Shown: positions 24,464-32,001 of the stretch, piece by piece
How positions within the stretch are numbered: the first letter of the stretch is position 1
How the letters are laid out: each line of letters begins with the position of its first letter
From: Geodermatophilus poikilotrophus
GTDB taxonomy: Bacteria > Actinomycetota > Actinomycetes > Mycobacteriales > Geodermatophilaceae
Direction of reading: 5' to 3'
Length of the DNA stretch: 64,000 bases
Assembly: GCF_900111455.1 (NCBI RefSeq)
Contig: NZ_FOIE01000006.1
Location: forward strand, 62,001 to 126,000
Position numbers and translations under genes: made by a program
Notes under the pieces: model-generated
Told to the model about the DNA's origin: nothing
The model's input: the letters and a program-made list of their open reading frames with translations, nothing else
Databases searched by the model: none

Positions 24464-24805
24464 GTGCAGTCGACGGCCGACCGTCCGACGTCCCACCGCC
24501 GAACCGGGCTGCCCCGGATCGGTGGCCCCCTTCCCCGACGGCCGGCGCCCCAGGTGGCGCCGGCACCGGTGCGGCGCCCGCTGCCGTGCCGGACCGACCC
24601 GGACCTGTGGTTCGCCGAGACCCCGGCAGGGCTGGAGGAGGCCAAGGTCCGCTGCACGGAGTGCCCCGTCCGCGACGCCTGCCTGGCCGGCGCGCTGGAC
24701 CGCGGCGAGCCGTGGGGCGTCTGGGGCGGGGAGATCTTCGAGCGGGGTGTGGTCATCCCGCGCAAGCGCCCGCGGGGTCGCCCCCGCAAGGTGGCGGTCG
24801 CGTGA
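24464..24805 (+). CDS. whiB7: WhiB7 transcriptional regulator of intrinsic drug resistance
   Basis: 113-aa Fe-S Wbl protein. Four cluster Cys are at 42, 64, 67 and 73 (LPCRTDP, RCTECPVRDAC), the sigma-contact turn GVWGG at 85-89 and a C-terminal AT-hook RGRPRK at 104-109. The AT-hook defines WhiB7 among Wbl proteins. It activates genes for antibiotic export, ribosome protection and modification in response to translation stress. GTG 24464 has GAGGAG about 7 nt upstream. The promoter at 23891 and the leader attenuator give two layers of control. Confidence 0.95.
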   Translation: MQSTADRPTSHRRTGLPRIGGPLPRRPAPQVAPAPVRRPLPCRTDPDLWFAETPAGLEEAKVRCTECPVRDACLAGALDRGEPWGVWGGEIFERGVVIPRKRPRGRPRKVAVA

Positions 24806-24888
24806 GCGACCGGCACGCAGTCCCAGTCGACACACGACACCACCGGTCCGCCGACGGCGGGCCACCCACGACGACGTGAGGACCTGAC

Positions 24889-25053
24889 GTGTACAGCATC
24901 GAGTACGAACTGGCCGTCGACCGGTTGCGCAGCCTGCGCGCCGAGGCCGACGCCGAGGCGCGCGCCCGCCGCCTGCGGGCCGCCCGCCGCTGGGCCCGCC
25001 GTGCGGAGTACGCCACGCGGCGTGCGGCGCGGGCCAGCGCCGCCGTCCGCTGA
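24889..25053 (+). CDS. Small Arg/Ala-rich protein downstream of whiB7
   Basis: 54 aa starting MYSIEYELAVDRLRSLRAEA, then almost entirely helical Arg/Ala/Glu sequence, with no Cys or membrane segment. GTG 24889 is preceded by GTGAGGA at good distance and the frame closes at TGA 25053, immediately before a palindromic element. It lies 83 bp after whiB7, likely in the same transcript. I do not recognise a family; the basic amphipathic helix could bind nucleic acid. Confidence 0.55.
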   Translation: MYSIEYELAVDRLRSLRAEADAEARARRLRAARRWARRAEYATRRAARASAAVR

Positions 25054-25150
25054 GGGAGGACCCCCTGCCCCCACCGCTCGCAGGCCCGCTCAGGCCCCGT
25101 CCAGAGGCTCGCCGCGGGCCTGCGAGCGGTGCGGACGACGGGGTCCTCCC
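25054..25150. repeat. Large two-tier palindrome between converging genes
   Basis: The best copy of the family. The outer arms GGGAGGACCCC (25054-25064) and GGGGTCCTCCC (25140-25150) are perfect, and the inner arms 25072-25089 and 25114-25131 are perfect over 18 bp. The interior contains CCGTCCAGAGGCTCGCCGCG, shared with copies near 12.6 and 46.8 kb. It begins at the base after a stop codon. Probable bidirectional terminator. Confidence 0.7.
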
Positions 25151-25255
25151 ACCTGCAGGGGCCGGTGAGCCTCGGGACCCCGCAGGGGTCGGCGGTGGGC
25201 TCCTCCAGCGGGGCGACCCGGTCCTCCCCACGCCGGGGAGGGGAGGACCGGGTCC

Positions 25256-26578
25256 TCACCCGGTGAAGCCGGGCAACCACTCCTCGACCACGCTGCGGTA
25301 GTCGTCCTCCGCGTCGAGCTGGCAGAGCACCCCGATGGACCCGATCGTCACCCGGTGGATGAGCAGGTACGCCGGCGGCAGGTTGAGCATCCGGCCCAGC
25401 CGGTTGGCCTCGGTGCGGGGGTCGGCGATCCGGGTGGCCTGCTCCTGCATCCACGCCCGCGTGAAGTGGAAGCGCGGCTGCCGGATCGGCTCGAGCAACG
25501 GCAGCAGGTACTCCAGCACCCCCTGGGCGTCGACCTCCACGCCGGGGCGGACGAAGCCCTCGGTGCGCAGGTCGGCCAGCACGTCCTCGGCCCGGCCCTG
25601 CAGCGCCCAGCGGACCAGGCGGCCGATCGGCTCGGGGTGACCGTCGGGCAGCCGTGCGGTGGCGCCGAAGTCGATGACCCCGAAGCGGCCGTCGGGGGTC
25701 AGCCGGAAGTTGCCCGGGTGCGGGTCGGCGTGCAGCAGCCCGGCCCGCTGCGGACCGGAGAAGTGCAGCACCGCGAGCAGGTGCCCGGCGCGGTTGCGCT
25801 CCTCGCGGCTGCCCGAGGCGATCACCTTCGACAGCGGCGTCCCCTCGAGCCACTCGGAGACGATCACCTTGGGCGCGCTGGCGACCACCCGGGGGACGAC
25901 GATCTGCGGGTCGTCGGCGTACGCGGCGGCGAAGGTCCGCTGCGCGTCGGCCTCCAGGCCGTAGTCCAGCTCCTCGACCACCCGGGCCTTGAGCTCGGTG
26001 ATCAGCGGCTTGACGTCCAGGCCGGGGAACAGGGCGGCGAACAGCCGGGCGAAGCGGGCCAGCTGGTTGAGGTCGGCCATGAGGGCGGTGGCCGCACCCG
26101 GGTACTGGATCTTGACGGCGACGTCGCGGCCGTCCCGCCAGGTCGCCCGGTGCACCTGCCCGATGCTGGCCGCGGCCGCCGGCGCGTCGTCGAACTCCTT
26201 GAAGCGCGTGCGCCACGTGCCGCCGAGCTGCTGGGCCAGCACCGCGTGCACCGTGCGCACCGGCATCGGCGGCGCCTCCTCCTGCAGCTTCACCAGCGCC
26301 TCCCGGTACGGCGCGGCGACCTCCTCCGGCACGGCCGCCTCGAACACCGAGAGGGTCTGCCCGAGCTTCATCGCCCCGCCCTTGAGCTGCCCCAGGACGG
26401 CGAACAGCTGCTCGGCGGTGCGCTGCTGCAGCTCCGCGTTCACCGCCTCGGCGGGGCGGCCGGACAGCCGCTTGCCGATGCCGAGGGTCGCCCGGCCGGC
26501 CGCACCCAGGGGCAGCGAGGCCAGGCGTGCGGTCCGTGAGACCGAGCCTCGTGGGATACCCCGGTCAGGCTCGGTCAC
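25256..26578 (-). CDS. AarF/UbiB (ABC1) family atypical kinase
   Basis: 440 aa with the UbiB hallmarks: the KxGQ loop in KGGAMKLGQTLS, the Ala-rich nucleotide loop AAAASIGQVHRA, the VAVKIQYPG lysine, the catalytic HADPHPGNF and VIDFGA metal motif. UbiB proteins are ATPases/kinase-fold proteins linked to lipid and quinone metabolism. No transmembrane helices are evident. The start is GTG 26578 (VTEPDRGIPRG), which has AGGAGGAG just upstream; the frame is open to 26650. It lies just downstream of the ThiF-like gene with a 19-bp gap, so probably an operon. A similar gene neighbours whiB7 in M. tuberculosis (Rv3197). Confidence 0.9.
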   Translation of the reverse strand: MTEPDRGIPRGSVSRTARLASLPLGAAGRATLGIGKRLSGRPAEAVNAELQQRTAEQLFAVLGQLKGGAMKLGQTLSVFEAAVPEEVAAPYREALVKLQEEAPPMPVRTVHAVLAQQLGGTWRTRFKEFDDAPAAAASIGQVHRATWRDGRDVAVKIQYPGAATALMADLNQLARFARLFAALFPGLDVKPLITELKARVVEELDYGLEADAQRTFAAAYADDPQIVVPRVVASAPKVIVSEWLEGTPLSKVIASGSREERNRAGHLLAVLHFSGPQRAGLLHADPHPGNFRLTPDGRFGVIDFGATARLPDGHPEPIGRLVRWALQGRAEDVLADLRTEGFVRPGVEVDAQGVLEYLLPLLEPIRQPRFHFTRAWMQEQATRIADPRTEANRLGRMLNLPPAYLLIHRVTIGSIGVLCQLDAEDDYRSVVEEWLPGFTG

Positions 26579-26597
26579 GGGCGCTCCTCCTCGGCGG

Positions 26598-27791
26598 TCA
26601 GTCGGCCGCGGTCGCGGCGGCGCCGGCCCGGTCCGGGCCCGGAGGCGCACTCGGGGACCATTGTCCCCCGATGTGCGACAGCGCCGCTGACGGAGCAGCT
26701 CCGGCCTGTTCGTCGGCGCCGCGGGGCACGCACCCGCAGTCCGGGTGCGCCGGCCACCGGCGGGTGCGGGGAAGGAGGTCCGGCGGGCGGAGCTCCACGG
26801 TCGTCCCCAGGCTGGCCGGGGCGCCTGCGCCGTCGAGCACGGTCAGGACCTGCACGGCCGCCGTCACCGCCGTCGCCAGGCAGGTCACCGTCGCCCCACC
26901 GGGCGGCGCCTCGCCCGAGGTCAGCTGGGCGGCCAGCGCCGGCCACCGCGGGTCGGCGTCCCGGCGGTGCAGGTCCGCACAGCGCAGGCAGCTGGTGGCA
27001 CCGGGCACGACCAGCGGCCCCACCACGCCAGTCTCCCCGCGGACGGTCGCCACCAGGTGCCGCACCCCGCGCCGCTGCAGGTCGGCTGCGAGCGGGTCCG
27101 AGGCGGCCCACGTCCGGGTGAGGACGACGAGGTCGGCTGCGCTGCCCGCGGGGAGGGGGCGCAGGTCGGTGAGCGGGCTGGCCCGGCGGACGGCGTCGGC
27201 GGCGGCCAGGGCACGCGGGCGGCCCTCGTCGTCGGCACCCAGCCCGCCCACGACGGCGTCCCCGGCCGTGGTCAGCCCGTCGTCCCGGACGCTGACCCGG
27301 CCCACGCCGCTCGCGGCCAGCACCGCGGCGAGCGGCACGCCGACCCTCGTCGCGCCGTCGACGACCACCGTCGCAGCCCGACGGCGCCGCCAGCGCGACC
27401 CGGAGTCCCGGCTCGTGGCGGTCGGCAGTTCGGTCCGCGTGCGGGCGGCGGCGGCCGGCCCGACGGCGGAGGCCAGCAGGTCGGCGGGGTCGAGGTCGAC
27501 GAGCAGACCGGTGGAGCGCAGGGCGTCGAGCACCGCGGCCACCACCGTGGGGTCGTGGCCGTCCCTGGTGGCCTCGGCGAGGACCGTGCGCTGTGGCCGG
27601 CGGCCGTCCAGTCCGCGCAGCAGGGTGGTGAGTCCGGCTGTGCCGGGGGAGACGAGCAGCCCGTCGGCAGAGTCGGCGCCGCCGACCTGGAGGTCCTCGG
27701 TGCCGCCCGCCCCGGCCAGGTGCAGCAGCGGGATGCTCGCGGGCAGCAGGGGGTGCGCGGTGTCGGACACCGGGGCAGGGTGCCAGCGCAC
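26598..27791 (-). CDS. ThiF-like (E1-fold) protein, probably non-adenylating
   Basis: 397 aa. The middle has the E1-like Rossmann start [20 protein letters not shown], in place of the GxGGxG loop, and the Cys pairs [11 protein letters not shown] and HPDCGC, which resemble the zinc site of ThiF/cyclodehydratase proteins. The N-terminal ~120 residues look like the partner domain found in TOMM-type cyclodehydratase C proteins, but no YcaO gene or precursor peptide is nearby. It corresponds by position to Rv3196 in M. tuberculosis. GTG 27791 is given; GTG 27770 is an alternative. Function unknown. Confidence 0.72.
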   Translation of the reverse strand: MRWHPAPVSDTAHPLLPASIPLLHLAGAGGTEDLQVGGADSADGLLVSPGTAGLTTLLRGLDGRRPQRTVLAEATRDGHDPTVVAAVLDALRSTGLLVDLDPADLLASAVGPAAAARTRTELPTATSRDSGSRWRRRRAATVVVDGATRVGVPLAAVLAASGVGRVSVRDDGLTTAGDAVVGGLGADDEGRPRALAAADAVRRASPLTDLRPLPAGSAADLVVLTRTWAASDPLAADLQRRGVRHLVATVRGETGVVGPLVVPGATSCLRCADLHRRDADPRWPALAAQLTSGEAPPGGATVTCLATAVTAAVQVLTVLDGAGAPASLGTTVELRPPDLLPRTRRWPAHPDCGCVPRGADEQAGAAPSAALSHIGGQWSPSAPPGPDRAGAAATAAD

Positions 27792-27837
27792 CGGCCCGGC
27801 GCGCTCCGGCCGTCCACAGGCGCCCGGTGGAGACGGC

Positions 27838-27872
27838 GAACGGCGGCGCCCGCCGTGCGGGCACCGCCGTTC
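27838..27872 (-). terminator. Hairpin downstream of the DUF5679 gene
   Basis: Arms 27838-27853 and 27857-27872 (GAACGGCGGCGCCCGC against GCGGGCACCGCCGTTC) pair with one mismatch around a 3-nt loop. It lies between DUF5679 and the ThiF-like gene. Confidence 0.55.
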
Positions 27873-27897
27873 GTGGTCCGGTCAGCCGCTGGAACGG

Positions 27898-27925
27898 CCA
27901 CCCTCCAGGGGGAGGGGTGGTCCTC
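27898..27925 (-). repeat. Short post-stop palindrome after the DUF5679 gene
   Basis: CCACCCTCC (27898-27906) and GGAGGGGTGG (27911-27920) pair with one bulged base, and GGTCCTC runs into the stop codon at 27926. This is the same stop-GAGGACC-palindrome layout as the larger repeats. Confidence 0.5.
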
Positions 27926-28078
27926 TCAGGCCTTGCCGAGGATCCGGTTCATCTTGGTGCCGCACACCGGGCAGGTGCCCTGCGCCATGCGGCGGCCGGA
28001 CTCGCTGACCTTGACCTCGCCGTCGAAGTCGCGCTTCTCCTTGCACTTCACGCAGTAGCCGTTGTAGCTCTCCGCCAC
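27926..28078 (-). CDS. DUF5679 zinc-ribbon-like small protein
   Basis: 50-aa protein with two CxxC knuckles: YCVKCKEKR near the N-terminus and TCPVCGTKM near the C-terminus, separated by GRRMAQG. This is the DUF5679 pattern widespread in actinobacteria; related ribbons occur with nucleic-acid proteins. GTG 28078 is followed directly by [11 protein letters not shown]. It is divergent from the YgjP-like gene. Function unknown. Confidence 0.82.
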   Translation of the reverse strand: MAESYNGYCVKCKEKRDFDGEVKVSESGRRMAQGTCPVCGTKMNRILGKA

Positions 28079-28450
28079 GGTGCCTCCTCGTCCGGGTCCG
28101 CTCGACGTCCCCGCGCGGGGCGCCGTCCCCTCGAACGCTACCCGGGGCGCACGCGGTTCCCGGAGCGGCGGCGGTCCGGCCCGCCCGCACTGCCCACAGC
28201 CTGTGGACAGGCCTGTGGAGCACGTGGGGAACCGGCGGCGTGTCGCTGTGCGCGGCCGGGGGACAGCCGCCCGGACGGCGCCGGTGCAGTACCGCGCGAC
28301 GCCCTTCCCACCTGCGGGAACGTCCGCCACGTCCCTGTGGACGGCCACTCGCGGGGACCCGTCCCCGGACCGGGCGGGCTGTTGTCCACCGTCCGTGCGA
28401 CATGGCACCGCCGCCGTGCGGCTGCCGGAGCGTGCCGCCGTCGTGGTGGC

Positions 28451-28456
28451 TACGGT
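28451..28456 (+). promoter_or_regulatory. -10 hexamer for a leaderless metallohydrolase transcript
   Basis: TACGGT ends 6 nt before the GTG at 28463. Confidence 0.5.
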
Positions 28457-28462
28457 TCCCCC

Positions 28463-29125
28463 GTGCCTGGAACGCCTCCCGACACCCAGCGTCGCCCCGT
28501 CCCCGACCTCTCGGTGGCAGGGGACGTGCGGGGCTCCCGCGCGGTCCCCGCCGACCGGTCGGCGCGGACGTCGGGCGCGACGCTGCCCGGAGGGGACGTC
28601 GAGGTGCGGCGCAGCAGCAGACGGCGGCGGACGGTCACCGCCTACCGGGAGTCCGGCCGCACGGTCGTGCTCATCCCCGCGGCCTTCAGCCCGGCCGAGG
28701 AGCGGCGCTGGGTGGCGCAGATGGTCGCCAAGCTGCAGACCCGGGAGGAACGGCGCCGCCGGTCCCTCGGTGGGGACGACGAACTGATGGCCCGCGCTCG
28801 GGCGCTCTCCGCGGCGCACCTCGACGGGGTGCCGCAGCCGGCCAGCGTCCGCTGGGTGGACAACCAGAACCGGCGCTGGGGCTCGTGCACGCCGGCCGAC
28901 CGCACCATCCGGCTCTCCACCCGGCTGCGCGCCATGCCGGAGTACGTCGTCGACTACGTGCTGGTGCACGAGCTGGCGCACCTGGTGGAGCCCAGCCACG
29001 ACGCGCGCTTCTGGTCACTGGTGGCGCGCTACCCGCGGGCTGAGCGGGCGCGCGGCTTCCTCGAGGGCGTCGAGCTGGGCAGCGCGCACGGCACCTCGTC
29101 CGCCGGGGACGACGACCTGGACTGA
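28463..29125 (+). CDS. YgjP-like (DUF45) metallopeptidase
   Basis: 220 aa. After ~55 disordered residues the DUF45 domain carries [20 protein letters not shown], the family-typical WGSC motif, and [18 protein letters not shown], where HELAH gives two zinc His and the catalytic Glu and PSHDARFW the third His. Members are predicted zinc peptidases of the SprT/M48-like fold. GTG 28463 is chosen from the -10 hexamer six bases upstream; no ribosome site is present. It converges on the DUF2342 gene. Substrate unknown. Confidence 0.85.
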   Translation: MPGTPPDTQRRPVPDLSVAGDVRGSRAVPADRSARTSGATLPGGDVEVRRSSRRRRTVTAYRESGRTVVLIPAAFSPAEERRWVAQMVAKLQTREERRRRSLGGDDELMARARALSAAHLDGVPQPASVRWVDNQNRRWGSCTPADRTIRLSTRLRAMPEYVVDYVLVHELAHLVEPSHDARFWSLVARYPRAERARGFLEGVELGSAHGTSSAGDDDLD

Positions 29126-29171
29126 GGACGTCGACGGGCCGACCGGCCGGCACCCCCGGCCAGGAGCCGGT

Positions 29172-30566
29172 TCAGTCCCCGCTGTCGCGGCCCTCGGTGT
29201 CGGGCTTCCCGGTGCCGGGCTCCTGGGCGTCGTCGGCGGTGAGGTGGCGCAGCTCGTCTTCAGCACCCTGGCGGGCGACGAAGTCCAGCGGCTCGTCCAG
29301 GTCGTCCGACGTCGGCAGCAGGTCCGGGTGCGACCACAGCCGGTCGCGCTCGGCGTTGCCGTGCCGCTGGGACATGGCACCCCAGACGGTAGCCGCGTCG
29401 CGCAGCCGCCGCGGGCGCAGCTCCAGGCCCACCAGGGTCGCGAAGGTCTGCTCGGCCGGTCCGCCGGAGGCGCGACGGCGGCGCATCGTCTCGGCCAGCG
29501 CCCCGTGCCCGGGCAGCCGGTCGCCGGCGGCAGCGGCCACCACGCTGTCGACCCAGCCCTCGACGAGCGCGAGCAGCGTCTCCAGCCGGCGCAGCGCCGC
29601 CTGCTGCTCGGGGGTCTCCTCCGGCTCGAGCAGCCCGCTGCCCAGCAGGGCCTGGATGCCCTCGGGGTTGGTCGGGTCGATCCCGCCCATCGACCCCATC
29701 GCCTCGTTGATGCCGCGCTCGATTGCCTCGCGGTCGACGTGGATGCCGCGTGCGTACGCGTGGACGGCGTCGTGCAGCTGCTGGCGCAGCCACGGCACGT
29801 GCACGAACAGCCGCTGCGAGGCCGCCTCGCGCAGCGCGAGGAACAGCCGCACCTCCTCGGCGGGGCGGTCGAGGCCGGCCGCGAACTCAGCGACGTTCTG
29901 CGGCAGCAGGACGCCGGCGCCGGCCGGGGCCAGCGGGATGCCGATCTCGCTGCTGGTGAGGACCTCACCGGACAGCCGGCCGAGCGCCTGGCCGACCTGG
30001 GCGCCGAACATCAGGCCGCCCATCCGGCCCATGATCCCGGCGAGCGGGCCGGCCATCGCGGCTGCCTCGGCGGGGAGGGCGCTGGTCATGGCGCCGACGA
30101 CGCGCTCGGCCAGCGGGTCGATGAGGCTGCTCCAGGCGGGCAGCGTCTGCTCCACCCACTCCACGCGGGACCAGGCCAGCGGCCGGTCCACGCCGGAGGG
30201 CAGCTCGGTGACCTGGTCGAGCCACAGGTCGGCCAGGCGCAGGGCGTCGGCGACGGCGGCGCGCTCGGCGTCGGAGGTCGGCTGCGAACCGGCGGCCAGC
30301 GAGCTGATCGCCCCCTGCCGCGCCAGGTCCCAGTTGACCGGGCCGCCGGACCAGGTCATCAGCTTCTGCAGCTCGGCGAACAGCGGCATCTTGGCGAGCA
30401 GCTCCTCCGGCGTCCCCCCACCGGCGCCCCCGAACAGAGCACCGAACCCGAACGGGTCGTTGCCACCCGCGGACCCGAAGGGGTCGTTCCCGGGGCCTGA
30501 CCCGGACTGGTCGCGACGCTCGGGGTCGCGGTCGGGGACACCGAAGCCGAACGGGACATCGCTCAT
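29172..30566 (-). CDS. DUF2342 / zincin_2 family protein
   Basis: 464 aa, matching the Rv3195-type family annotated as zinc-dependent metalloprotease or coenzyme F420-associated. The N-terminus is Gly/Phe-rich (repeats of NDPFG), followed by a helical domain with LGRLSGEVLTSSEIGIPL and, near residue 330, the expected zincin helix reading LVEGWVDSVV, where a canonical HExxH is absent. RRRRASGGPAEQTFATLVG and LRPRRLRDA follow as in homologues. Peptidase activity is therefore uncertain. ATG 30566 has a minus-strand -10 TACCGT six bases upstream. Confidence 0.85.
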   Translation of the reverse strand: MSDVPFGFGVPDRDPERRDQSGSGPGNDPFGSAGGNDPFGFGALFGGAGGGTPEELLAKMPLFAELQKLMTWSGGPVNWDLARQGAISSLAAGSQPTSDAERAAVADALRLADLWLDQVTELPSGVDRPLAWSRVEWVEQTLPAWSSLIDPLAERVVGAMTSALPAEAAAMAGPLAGIMGRMGGLMFGAQVGQALGRLSGEVLTSSEIGIPLAPAGAGVLLPQNVAEFAAGLDRPAEEVRLFLALREAASQRLFVHVPWLRQQLHDAVHAYARGIHVDREAIERGINEAMGSMGGIDPTNPEGIQALLGSGLLEPEETPEQQAALRRLETLLALVEGWVDSVVAAAAGDRLPGHGALAETMRRRRASGGPAEQTFATLVGLELRPRRLRDAATVWGAMSQRHGNAERDRLWSHPDLLPTSDDLDEPLDFVARQGAEDELRHLTADDAQEPGTGKPDTEGRDSGD

Positions 30567-30572
30567 GCCCCC

Positions 30573-30578
30573 ACGGTA
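30573..30578 (-). promoter_or_regulatory. -10 hexamer for the DUF2342 gene
   Basis: TACCGT on the minus strand ends 6 nt before the ATG at 30566, indicating a leaderless transcript. Confidence 0.5.
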
Positions 30579-30629
30579 GCCGCGCAGCCCCTCCGCGGAC
30601 GCTGCGTCCGCTGGCAGCGGACGAGCGGC

Positions 30630-30727
30630 CCCTGCCGTGGCCCCCGCTGCGAGCCCGCGAGTGGCGGGGGCAGAGGCGGCCTCCCCGCGGGGTCCTCCCA
30701 CGAGGCGCAGGGGCAGGGAGGTCCCTT
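30630..30727. repeat. Palindromic repeat between divergent genes
   Basis: CCCCCGCTGCGAGCCCGCGA followed by GTGGCGGGGGCAG, then CGGGGTCCTCCC and GGCAGGGAGGTCC. It is related to the post-stop elements but here lies upstream of two divergent genes, and it ends next to the -10 of the Lon-like gene. Terminator function is not expected at this site. Confidence 0.5.
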
Positions 30728-30730
30728 CTC

Positions 30731-30736
30731 TAAGCT
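30731..30736 (+). promoter_or_regulatory. -10 hexamer for the Lon-like PDZ gene
   Basis: TAAGCT ends 8 nt before the GTG at 30745. Confidence 0.45.
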
Positions 30737-30744
30737 CGCCGGTC

Positions 30745-31803
30745 GTGACCCGTCGGATGGCCGTCCTCAGCGTCGGTGTCGTGCTGCTGGTGGTGTTCGG
30801 CGTCCTGGGTGCGGCCGTGCCGGTGCCCTACGTCGCGCAGGTGCCGGGGCCGACCTTCAACACGCTGGGCGAGATCGACGGCGAACCGATCATCAGCGTC
30901 GAGGGCCGCGAGCGCAACGAGACCGAGGGGCAGTTGACGCTGACCACCGTCGGCGTCAGCCGGGCCGGGCTGAGCCTGGTCGAAGCGGTGCAGGGCTGGT
31001 TCGACGGCGAGGTCAGCATCGTCCCCGAGGAGACCGTCTACCCGCCGGGGCGCACCGAGCAGCAGACCCGCGACGCCAACCGGCAGGCCTTCCTCACCTC
31101 CGAGGAGGCGGCCGAGGCCGCGGCGCTGGCCGAGCTCGGACACCCGGTCAAGGTCGTCGTCCGCGGGCTGTCCGAGGACTCCCCGGCCGAGGGCAGGCTG
31201 CAGGAGGGTGACGCCGTCGAGACCGTCGACGGCCGACCGACGCCCGATCTCGCGACACTCGACGCCGTCCTGCGCTCGATCCCCGGCGGCACGACGGTGG
31301 ATGTCGGTTACACGCGCCTCGGACAGCCCGGGACCGCCACGGTCACGACGCGGTCCGCCGCCGACGCGGAGCAGACCGACGGCCCGGCGGACGCCGAGGA
31401 GCGCGAGGGCTCGCTGCTTGGCGTGGTCGTCCGCGAGCAGCCCGCGGCGCCCTACGACGTCGACATCGCCGTCGAGGACGTCGGCGGCCCGTCGGCCGGG
31501 CTGATGCTGACCCTCGGCATCCTCGACCTGGTCGGCGACACCGACCTGACCGGCGGCGCCACGGTGGCCGGCACCGGCACCATCACCGCCACCGGTGAGG
31601 TCGGCCCGATCGGCGGCATCCAGCTGAAGATGATCGCCGCCGAGCACATCGGCGCCGAGCTCTTCCTCGTCCCGGCCGACAACTGCGCCGACGCCGTCGG
31701 CGCACCCCGGCCGGGCCTCACCCTCGCCCGGGTCTCGAACCTGGCCGAGGCCCTGACCGCGCTCGAGGACCTGCGCGCCGGCCGGACCCCGCAGCCCTGC
31801 TGA
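30745..31803 (+). CDS. Membrane-anchored PDZ/Lon-like (S16) protease, YlbL type
   Basis: 352 aa. One N-terminal signal-anchor (MAVLSVGVVLLVVFGVLGAA) leads to an extracytoplasmic part with PGPTFNTLGE, a PDZ domain (about 120-205, GLSEDSPAEGRLQEGD) and a C-terminal S16 domain. The catalytic dyad is Ser in GGPSAGLM and Lys in GGIQLKMIAAE. Family members are surface Ser-Lys proteases that degrade membrane or secreted regulators. It is orthologous by position to Rv3194c, next to the UPF0182 gene. GTG 30745 lies 8 nt after a -10 hexamer. Confidence 0.92.
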   Translation: MTRRMAVLSVGVVLLVVFGVLGAAVPVPYVAQVPGPTFNTLGEIDGEPIISVEGRERNETEGQLTLTTVGVSRAGLSLVEAVQGWFDGEVSIVPEETVYPPGRTEQQTRDANRQAFLTSEEAAEAAALAELGHPVKVVVRGLSEDSPAEGRLQEGDAVETVDGRPTPDLATLDAVLRSIPGGTTVDVGYTRLGQPGTATVTTRSAADAEQTDGPADAEEREGSLLGVVVREQPAAPYDVDIAVEDVGGPSAGLMLTLGILDLVGDTDLTGGATVAGTGTITATGEVGPIGGIQLKMIAAEHIGAELFLVPADNCADAVGAPRPGLTLARVSNLAEALTALEDLRAGRTPQPC

Positions 31804-32001
31804 CGCCGCCCCGGCGACACAGACGCCCCTCGGTGGGGGAAGCTGTCGGCGGAGCGGGCGGCCGGGGAACCCCGCACGGCCCCGAGCGTTGGTCTGGGCG
31901 ACCGGATCGGTGCCCGGGGGCCCGAGCCGGGGCCGACCCGACCGCCCGGAGCCGGCACCGTCCGTGGCGCTCCGCCGCGACCGCAACTGAAGGAGACCCT
32001 C

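Noticed and set aside
26598..27791. Thiazole/oxazole-modified peptide (TOMM) cluster
   Set aside because: ThiF-like protein resembles the cyclodehydratase partner, but no YcaO, precursor peptide or transporter gene is adjacent.
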